A stretch of 7,833 nt of DNA from Flavobacteriales bacterium UBA720 (GTDB lineage: Bacteria > Bacteroidota > Bacteroidia > Flavobacteriales > Weeksellaceae). The notes under the pieces are model-generated. The model worked only from the letters and a program-made list of their open reading frames with translations. It was not told the DNA's origin and ran no database searches. Positions 1 through 7,300 of the stretch are shown piece by piece. Every line of letters starts with the position of its first letter. The stretch's first letter is position 1. A program made the position numbers and the translations under genes. The stretch spans positions 1-7,833 of the forward strand of contig DBLQ01000084.1 of the NCBI GenBank assembly GCA_002297505.1. The letters run 5' to 3'.

Positions 1-2
1 TG

Positions 3-32
3 CAAAAGTAAGAATCTTTTTTTAACCGGCAA
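3..32 (-). promoter_or_regulatory. Candidate promoter for a gene beyond the left edge
   Basis: On the minus strand TTG (30-32) is followed after 19 bases by TACTTTTG (3-10) and then CA, a full match to the flavobacterial TTG, 17-23 bases, TAnnTTTG pattern. The predicted start would lie just outside the window, so the gene served is not visible. A-tracts on the transcribed side lie directly upstream (34-39, 46-51, 58-63) and may assist the promoter. Confidence 0.58.
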
Positions 33-136
33 ATTTTTTGGAATGTTTTTTGAATAATTTTTTCAAACCATTCTTTATAACTTACCATCTTATTTTACCG
101 TTCTCCTGCGCTACCAATTCTCTCGTTTTGGTTCTG

Positions 137-168
137 CAAATGTATGCTGAAAAAGTAACGCAATGCAA
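137..168 (-). promoter_or_regulatory. Second candidate promoter, same direction
   Basis: On the minus strand TTTG/TTG (TTG at 166-168) is followed after 21 bases by TACATTTG (137-144), then CAGA. This fits the flavobacterial consensus. Transcription would run left from about 130 through the T-tracts toward the promoter at 3-32. It could be an upstream start for the same unseen gene or a start for a short RNA. AT-rich sequence raises the chance of a random match. Confidence 0.42.
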
Positions 169-251
169 ATCTGATTAACACTAAATTCATAATTGTGTAA
201 AACTATGTTCATTAACCTTCTATAATAAAGGGATTTACGAGCATGTTAAAG

Positions 252-260
252 TTATCCACA
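252..260 (+). promoter_or_regulatory. DnaA-box-like site
   Basis: TTATCCACA is an exact match to the consensus DnaA box TTATnCACA. It lies between two copies of ATGTTAAA (243-250 and 263-270, 20 bases apart). An imperfect inverse-orientation match with one mismatch lies at 194-202 (TGTGTAAAA), and TGTGATAA at 284-291 lacks one base of the consensus. No dnaA or dnaN gene is present, so an origin cannot be claimed. A single exact 9-base match in AT-rich DNA can also be chance. Confidence 0.3.
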
Positions 261-302
261 TTATGTTAAATTACTTTATGATTTGTGATAACGTCTTTTT
301 AA

Positions 303-450
303 CCGCACGCCCGCGGCAGGGATAGTAGCGGATATCCTTTTCTGTAGCAGCGTTGGGCAGTGCGCTGGAGGCTGCAGAAAAGATATGAGCGGATAGCCCG
401 GTCCCGGCTGACCGACGGGGATCAGCGCTGGTGGGCAGACGGGAGCCGCC
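303..450 (+). ncRNA. GC-rich structured intergenic element, possible Flavo-1-like RNA
   Basis: By count, 301-450 is about 65% GC, against 25% for the 60 bases before it. A long interrupted hairpin spans 332-386. Its outer stem pairs 332-336 with 382-386; C337 is bulged. TTTTCTG (338-344) pairs with CAGAAAA (375-381), continues through a G-U pair and AGC/GCT (346-348 with 371-373), and is capped by an inner AGCG/CGCT stem (349-352 with 363-366). AGCGGATA flanks it on both sides, at 327-334 and 388-395, each overlapping the outer stem or directly following it. A second small hairpin pairs TCCC (402-405) with GGGA (418-421). The framework GCCCGCGGCAGGGAT...AGCGGATATCC...AGCGGATAGCCCG resembles an element I recall between many flavobacterial genes, possibly the Flavo-1 RNA class. 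That link is from memory. The strand is assigned by this resemblance only. The end is uncertain (430-450), and no promoter or U-tract terminator was found for it. Confidence 0.5.
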
Positions 451-498
451 ATAATAATGGTTGGGAAAAATTATATTGTCAGGTGAGCGCAGGAAATG

Positions 499-870
499 CT
501 AGTCTCTTTGCGGAAAGATCTTTTGATACCTATTATATATATAGTATGAAAGGATGAGACCCAGTGTGTCCGCGACGGCATCCAAAACTTCCAGTGACCG
601 GCCAACGTTCATTGTATCCTGTAGGATTTCGGTCAATAGACCGTAGCCGACGAGAATAAGAAGAAATTGTTGCATCGGCAATTTTGGAAACCTCAGCCTG
701 AAGGCGAGGCCCAGTACGCAGAAAATGGAAAAGTGAATGAGCTTGTCCAGATGTGGAAACATGAAAAAGTATTCTTTGTTTTCCACACCCGGACGGAGCA
801 GCATATAAGTAAGAAATGCCCAATAAATGGGCAATATGATCTTACTGTATTTTTTTAGAATCTTATCCAA
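499..870 (-). CDS. VanZ-family small membrane protein, probable TTG start
   Basis: This is a 123-residue inner-membrane protein of the VanZ-like family. Four hydrophobic segments are visible, near residues 11-27, 41-58, 69-87 and 91-112. Polar residues typical of the family lie in or beside the membrane: D42, K43, H46, F47 (DKLIHF), E81 and Q84 (TEILQ), then GRSLEVLDAVADTLG with R91, S92, D97, D101. The biochemical role of VanZ-like proteins is mostly unknown. Enterococcal VanZ gives low-level teicoplanin resistance, but that cannot be carried over to this gene. The frame is open upstream to an ATG at 1002, but that would bury 44 unrelated, non-hydrophobic residues inside gcvH. TTG at 868-870 overlaps the gcvH stop by 8 bases and gives MDKILKKYSKI before the first membrane segment, which suggests translational coupling. 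The next TTG (832-834) or ATG (802-804) would cut into segment 1. Stop is TAG. I see no clear terminator downstream. Confidence 0.88.
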   Translation of the reverse strand: MDKILKKYSKIILPIYWAFLTYMLLRPGVENKEYFFMFPHLDKLIHFSIFCVLGLAFRLRFPKLPMQQFLLILVGYGLLTEILQDTMNVGRSLEVLDAVADTLGLILSYYIYNRYQKIFPQRD

Positions 871-1240
871 CGACTTCCTGGTATTCTTCTGCGGACAATA
901 ATGTAGAAAGGTCTGCGGCGTCGGAAACTTTGAGTTTGATGATCCAGCCTTTTCCGTATGGATCTGTATTGAGCAATTCCGGCTGATCTTCCAGATCGGC
1001 ATTGACTTCCAACACGGTTCCCGAAACTGGAAGGTAAAGATCTGAAACGGTTTTCACGGCTTCTACACTTCCGAAGACATCGCCTTCGTTTAGCTCCTCG
1101 TCTACGGTGTCTACATCCACGAAAACGATATCGCCCAATTCTCCCTGGGCATAATCCGTGATTCCGATAGTTGCTGTGTCCCCTTCCACTTTGATCCACT
1201 CATGATCTTTGGTGTACTTTAGTTCTGCTGGTGTGTTCAT
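863..1240 (-). CDS. gcvH: Glycine cleavage system H protein
   Basis: GcvH is the cytoplasmic lipoyl carrier of the glycine cleavage complex. Its lipoyl arm takes the aminomethyl group from the P protein (after glycine decarboxylation), passes it to the T protein and tetrahydrofolate, and is reoxidised by the L protein. The product is 125 residues, the usual length (about 125-130). The lipoylation motif is GSVEAVKTVSDLYLPVSG with Lys63 as the acceptor. Other family marks are the N-terminal YTKDHEW, the GITDYAQGELGDIVFVD stretch, and LLNTDPYGKGW near the C-terminus. The ATG start gives the normal N-terminus. The genes for P and T proteins are not in the window, so gcvH is unlinked from its partners here. 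It follows sprA after 108 bases that hold a terminator and a promoter, and overlaps the vanZ-like gene by 8 bases. Regulation beyond its own promoter is not visible. Confidence 0.98.
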   Translation of the reverse strand: MNTPAELKYTKDHEWIKVEGDTATIGITDYAQGELGDIVFVDVDTVDEELNEGDVFGSVEAVKTVSDLYLPVSGTVLEVNADLEDQPELLNTDPYGKGWIIKLKVSDAADLSTLLSAEEYQEVVG

Positions 1241-1260
1241 TTTCTAAGATTAGGTTTTGA

Positions 1261-1291
1261 CAAATTTAATTATATAATTAGGATATGACAA
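1261..1291 (-). promoter_or_regulatory. Bacteroidota-type promoter for gcvH-vanZ
   Basis: On the minus strand TTG (1289-1291) is followed after 20 bases by TAAATTTG (1261-1268). This matches the flavobacterial vegetative consensus TTG, 17-23 bases, TAnnTTTG. The element lies downstream of the sprA terminator and 20 bases before the gcvH ATG, so the predicted transcript start near 1254-1257 would leave a short leader of about 15 bases. The leader has no Shine-Dalgarno sequence, only an A-rich AGAAA before ATG, as is common in this phylum. Prediction from sequence only. Confidence 0.65.
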
Positions 1292-1310
1292 TAGAATCAA
1301 AATAAATTAC

Positions 1311-1344
1311 AAAAAAAAGAGTAAACCGTGGTCTACTCTTTTTT
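1311..1344 (-). terminator. Intrinsic terminator of sprA
   Basis: Read on the minus strand, a perfect 11-bp stem pairs 1334-1344 with 1313-1323 around a 10-base loop. Eight T residues (1318 down to 1311) form the U-tract; six of them lie within the stem. The hairpin begins five bases after the sprA stop codon. Because the stem ends in an A/T run on both sides, it could also stop transcription arriving on the plus strand, but no plus-strand gene is seen nearby. It separates sprA from gcvH. Confidence 0.82.
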
Positions 1345-1348
1345 GTTA

Positions 1349-4300
1349 TCAGTTTCCTGTGCCACCAAAGGTGAGCGTGGCTGTGATCCCTGCCCGAAGT
1401 GTGGACAGCGGAAACGCCGTAGAGATTTTATACTTGGTCATCATCTGATCATAAAAGAATTTCAGATTCAGATTCTGAGACATGTTATAGTCTGCAGACA
1501 ACTTGAGTGTAAAGATCTTCTGACCGCCGGTGACCTGAGAATCATCGATGAGGATATTGGTGATGGATGTTTTACTGTCTCTCATGGAAAGATCTGCTCT
1601 CATATTAAGATCACTTTTCACATCCCTCGCTTTGCCTTTGTAATTTAGTCTGATCTTCAGATCCTTCAGAATGTAGCCGTATCCCACCACAAACTCGTTG
1701 CCGGAATCTTCCGTAAGCGTGGTATTCACTAGTCCTAAAAGATAAGTTCTGTCTCTGTTATAGTTGAATCGGAACTGCATATTGTTTCTCATCGTGACAT
1801 CAAAACCGATCAATGGTGCGAAAGCTTCTACATAACCGACCTGCGAGAAGGTGTAAGGATTGTACCGGTTTCCGTTAGTATCGTAAGCGGTGGTCGGATC
1901 TCTCAGATCACGGTTAAAGAAATCTACACTGGACTGGATGCCGGACATCGTAAATGTAGAAATGTAGCCGTGGGAAATATCAAACTTAGTAAACTGGCTG
2001 TTAATAATCGGGATATTTCTAAGTCCTGAATATACCAATTTCCAGTTAGGCAGCGGTACGCCAGCTTTCGTCGGATTGTTCAGTTTTTTAGGCGACTTAC
2101 CTTCGATAGCAGCTTTGAAGGCCGGAATCAAAATGTAAGAATTGCTTCTGGAGTAACCCGCGGTGTAACCTTCCACATCCCGCACACCGTCGTATTGCTG
2201 GGATAATGCCAGTGCGTTTTCCTTAATGGACTGGTAAATCTCATCGCCACCTTTGAAGGCGGTGCTGAAGGACCACGCCGTATTGGAATAAGTAATCAGT
2301 TCTGTTCCGAATGCGTCTCTGTAACCACGGTAACCTGTGTTGACATCAAAAATATTAAAGCCATTCTGAATATAATTTCGGCTGTAATTCTGAAGGACAT
2401 TAAAGTCGATTCTCAGATCATTGGCCGGCATCAGTTGCAGATTTCCGGTGAAGGTTCTGTTATTCAGTTCGGAATAGGCGTCATTCATCAGATTGGAGCC
2501 GGAAACCCATCCGTTCTCGATTACGGTTCTTCTGATATCGGCCTGAGAACCCAGAAGGAAACCAACTGTAGGACCACCCAAAGTCTGTCCGTAACCATAG
2601 AAGTTAGGCGCCGAAAGCAAGCCAGGAAGTACAATTCCATTATTCTCGTTATAATTAAAATCAAATTGCTTAATCGATGTCAAGGCATAAGCTACGGCCT
2701 GAAGCGGCGATAGTTTGTTCTTGAATTTATAAGACTTGAATTTGAATCTGCTGTTTTTCTTGGTGAATGCCTGATTGTAAACATTATTCAGCGAGTCAAT
2801 TTCCTGACGGCGCTTCTGCATCGTCGTGGTAATGTTCTTGAAATAATTGAACTTACCAAAAAATTTAGGTACATCGAATGTGGCTGTCGCAATGATCGCA
2901 TTGGTATTCTGAGAAATATTTCCAAGATTATCTGGGAGGCCTGTTGTAGGATTGACAAAGCTTCTCACCGCCGTAGATCTTGCATTCCAGTTGTATTGAA
3001 ACTGGTAGCTAAGTTCGGCATTAACAAAATCAAGATATGGCAGATACTCGAACGGGAATCTGTAGCTCAATTGTGCCCTGTGGTTGTACATCACAGGACG
3101 GCCGGAGCGGAACGGATTGCCGAAGATCGAACGGTTGTCCATGTCATTGACATCAATATTATCATTCAAGGTTCTGGTTTCTGAGTTGATTTCCAGTTTC
3201 AATGATTTTGTAAAGTTAAAGCCTAAGCTGTACTGCCATCCGAAGAAGAAGTTACGGTTTCTGATGACATCGAAACGGTCCTGCGTATTGCCGCTGAGCA
3301 ATGCATCTACGTTACGGTATTCCAACTCATTGTAATTCCTGTCCAGGATAGTTCGGAAGCTTAATCTGGTAGGCACCGGATTAAAGTTGAATTCCTTCAC
3401 CCATCGCAGATATTTGTAAGACTTCGCCGTATCGCTCACCATTTTGTTGAACGGTTTCAGGACATAAGGTTTGAAGCTGTAGTTGTACTCCACATAACCT
3501 TTTAGATACTGTCTGTAATTTTTAACGGTGTAAATATCGCGGTAGAAATCATCGTTGTAGATGGCCGTTACATTAAGGTTTTCCACATCGTAGAATTTGG
3601 CCTTTTTATCCGGATTCATTCTGTCCTTTCTCATGTTGACAACGCCGATACTTCTCTGCTGCGTGTAGGTTCTGACCACTTTTTTAAGTTCAGCTTCGTT
3701 CGGTGCCTTTTTCAGTTCCACATCATTATCCAGCGGATTGTATTTAGGATCTGCGATGGTCTGCGTGTAGGAGTAGTTGACAGGAATTTTCATCCCCGCT
3801 TTCTCCGGAAGGAACTTGTCTACATTCACCGTTGTATTAATGCTGAAGGCAGAGTTTTCATCCTGCGCACGTTCTGCCGGCTTGGAATCAATGGCCCCAA
3901 ATCCGATAGACGCATAAGAAGCATTGGCATTCACCATGGCAAAGTCTCCGAGGTTAAAGTTAAGACTTGCATTACCCGCGTAGCCACCTTTGTTCTCGAT
4001 TTCGGAAAGACGGATCTCATTCACCCAAAGCACAAGGGTTTTACCCGCAGCACCATCGTTGGAACTTCTGACACCGATCATCATCGTGGTGACATTCCCA
4101 ATACTTGGGCGACCTTTGATCCAGATTTTCTTATCGCTTTGGGCATCACCATAATCGGTAAACAGGAATCGGTTGGTAAGGTTTGCTATCGGATTACCTT
4201 CCCTCAACATCTCATCACGCTTCAATTTGGCATTAACGAAATTTTCAATTTCCAGATTCACAGAGTTGGCATCCGGCCAGATATCTAATGGCGATGTAGC

Positions 4301-7300
4301 ATTGCTGGAAGTGTAAGTCAATGACGATTCATATTCATAATAGTTATCTGTAGTATCGCTACCGAAACGGATAAAGATTTTTGCGTTAGGATCTGCTGCA
4401 GTCTGCGTTGGATTATTCAGGTTCTCCGCGTGAACAAACATTTCCAGTTTTTTGTAACGGCGCATATCCAGGCTGGTATTTTTGAACACACCTCTTGCCT
4501 GATTTCTCAGATCAGTCACCTTCATGTAGAGTGAAGATTCATTCTGTCTCTGTGCACCGGCGTTGCCGCTCAGTACCTGTCTGTCGATGCCCGGAGGCAA
4601 TACGTATGGTGGTGTTCCTTTTGCATTTTCTTCAAGGTTTACACTTCCGACTTCGAAGTTAGCGTTAATGTCTGCGGTAGAACTTGGCAAACCTTCGTTA
4701 TTGGCAGAAATCTCCTGACTGGCCAATTGATTGGTGAATTTTCTCCAGTCGGACCGCACCAAATCAAAAGTTCCGAATCTTAAAGTAGAAGTCTGGTCAA
4801 AACCTTTTAACAATAATCTTGCATATCTTACATTATTAAGAATAGAAACGTCTGCGCCGTCTATCTTATCGCTTTTGTCAAAATCCATTACAGGAATGCG
4901 GAAAAGATACCACTTCACTTTTTTGCTCTGTCCGTTTTCGAACTTCACATCCACTTCTTTAATATCGACAATTCTGTTATTGCCCAGTGTCATGCTGCCT
5001 GGTGCCAGGTCTATGCTGTACTGGTTATAATTTTCCGTCTGATCCAGGTTATAATCACGGTTAATGTCTTCTGCATCAGGAGTTTGTGTGGCTACTTCCA
5101 GAGTGTTGGCTGCGGAGTTACCTTCCGGTCCACGGAAATATTTGTAACGTTCTGTTAAGGAAGATGCCTGATCTCCCTGGAAACTATCCGATAGATAGAA
5201 CACAAAGTTATCAGAAGCCGGATCCAGCTCATTGGTGACAGGATTGACAAAGCTGACGCCGAATTTTTCCTGCTCCTGAGTGCCATTAAGACCATCGTAA
5301 CCTAAATCCTGCTGCGCACGCTCTTCACCTTCTGTAGAGAAAGCGTATAAGATCGGCAGCTGAGTTGGCTGGGTTCCCCAATTGGTATTGGTGGTATTGG
5401 AAGGTGTACCAGGTGTAGGCAACCCGTTTTCGTACTGTAATCTGCCATCTTTTAGCACATCCTCGGAAACGTTTCCTAACTGTAACAATAGCTTGGGATC
5501 TCCGTTGATAGTACCATCGGCATGTGGATCCTGTAGCCAGAATTCCACATAATCAATATTGGAGGTCACAAAGTTGGTTACGGAAATCGGTCTCATCAGA
5601 CCTGCCCATCTCTGTGAAGGCAGTTCATTCGCAGGATTCACGTTATAAGGTCCTCGCTGATCCGGATAATAGGTGATATCAAACGTGTTCATGAGCGTCT
5701 GCTCACCTGCTACGAAATCTCTGTTATTATATAGTTCACGCATCTGCACTCTTCGCGAAGCAAAGTTGGATAATGCCGCTGCGTTGATTCCGTTCGGAGC
5801 ACTGCCGCCTACACCGTAAAACCTAGGGTCAATGTTGTACCAGGAAAGTAATCCTCTTCCGTTTCCTGCTTTAGTGTCATCATTGTTGACCGTTTGCGGG
5901 AAGATATTCGGATCATCCTTATTCTTTTCCGGGCGTGAGGCCAGGCTCCACATTGCTGGTTCCTTGAGGGAAATTTTGGAAGTGGTCTGCTCGAAGTCAT
6001 CAATATAAGACTGGTCATTAATCCCTTTGCTCTGCCCCGGAATCAGGTATGCTGCTTCTGCCTTAAAGTTTAGGTTAGATGGTGCTTCTGTATTGACAAA
6101 CGGAATTTTGTCCGTGAGCCTGGTGAGGAATGGCAGCTCATTATTAAACATCATGTTGAATCCGGCCATGGTATTGCTCACGGCTTCCTGCCCGAAATTA
6201 ACTTTCTGCGTCAGCGGTCTTTCGGTATAATTGACTACTGTCGCTCCCAAGGTGAGATGCTCGTTGAATTTACGTTCCAAATTGATTCCCCAGAAACTCT
6301 TTCTCTGGGTATTGAAAGTCAATTGGTTTTCTAATGAAATATTAATGGCCTGTCCAGATTGCTTCACCGCCTCATTAATGATATTCACGGTTCCCAGCAT
6401 ATAATCGACGGTGTAATCTACACCTTCCACCAGCTGTGTCCCGTTGGCAGTAACTTTTACCGAACCTTGCGGCACGTTGATGGCACCCAAAGAGATACCT
6501 TGTCCCTGGCTGCCTTTGTACCTGCCTTCTAGGGTGTAACGCTGCGCCAGTCCACTTTGTTTGGCTGTTTCTTTTAGTTGGTTATAAAGATCATTGTAGA
6601 CAAAATCTTTTTTCTTATCATTATCTTCAAGAATTTTATCCAGATAGTTTCCGAATGGCTGCACTTTCGTGAAGATCACTTTGGCATTTTCTGCATCTAC
6701 CGTGGTTCCATTGACAAAATCAAAAATACCATCTCCGTACACGCCACGGCTGTCCTGCTGGATATCGTTATTGGCGTTCAGCCGGTCCCAGTTCAGAACG
6801 CGGAGTAAGTTTTCCTTGTCAAATCGGGTGTAATCATTTTTGTAAGTTGCATTGGCCAGATAATTCACTTTACCGCCAGACGCCGGATCTCTGAAAAAGA
6901 CATTCAAAATGAAATCCTGCTGATTTAGCTGACTCGTGTTAAGTGGATAAATGTTTTTCATCATCAGGTTCCACATTGGTGAAGTAGGCTTCACCGCAAT
7001 GTTGGACTTGAGGAGCTTGGTAAGCACCACCGCATTTTCCTCAGAAAATTCCCCTACTTTGTACACCGTGCTGGATCCATTGATTGTATACGAGAAGGAG
7101 ACTGCCAGGAATTGATTGTCATTCAGTCTTTGATTCAGGGAAATATACCCGAGCTGCGAATTGAATTTATATTCAGAAGCCGTTAATCTTCTTGCTTTGG
7201 CGTTGGTGATAAACTGTTCTCCAGAGGTGTAAGGTTCCGGCGTTCCCTGAGCATTCGGGAAAGAACGGCCGTTCAGGGTATTGTAAGCTGCAGTTACATC

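Larger units (their letters stand above)
1..300. other. AT-rich intergenic stretch without a gene
   Basis: I find no coding sequence, tRNA or rRNA here on either strand. The stretch is strongly AT-rich and contains two candidate minus-strand promoters (3-32 and 137-168), four T-tracts at 17-63, and a DnaA-box-like group at 194-291. It probably contains the upstream control region of a minus-strand gene that begins beyond the left edge, because the strongest promoter points that way. Confidence 0.7.

Noticed and set aside
276..285. Plus-strand promoter for the GC-rich element (TATGATTTG)
   Set aside because: The spacing between TA and TTTG is three bases instead of two and no well-placed TTG is present, so it does not meet the consensus.
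360..557. Plus-strand open frame of 65 codons across the GC-rich element and the end of the vanZ-like gene
   Set aside because: It lies within the palindromic element, runs antisense into a well-supported gene, is rich in Arg and Trp as expected from GC-rich noncoding DNA, and shows no recognisable domain.
533..823. Minus-strand 96-codon frame and the plus-strand frame 667-858
   Set aside because: Both lie within the VanZ-like gene in other frames and show no membrane segments or domain pattern of their own.
871..1002. Upstream extension of the VanZ-like frame to ATG at 1002
   Set aside because: The added 44 residues lie inside gcvH in another frame, are not hydrophobic and do not look like the family; gcvH itself is certain from its lipoyl motif.
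855..1199. Arg-rich minus-strand frame of 114 codons
   Set aside because: Shadow of gcvH in another frame; its composition is an artefact of out-of-frame reading.
1328..1648. Plus-strand frame of 106 codons antisense to the 3' end of sprA
   Set aside because: Lies over the terminator and the conserved C-terminal barrel strands of sprA; no promoter and no domain. The same applies to the other short frames within sprA (for example 2435-2713, 4731-5030, 5809-6018, 6578-6808).
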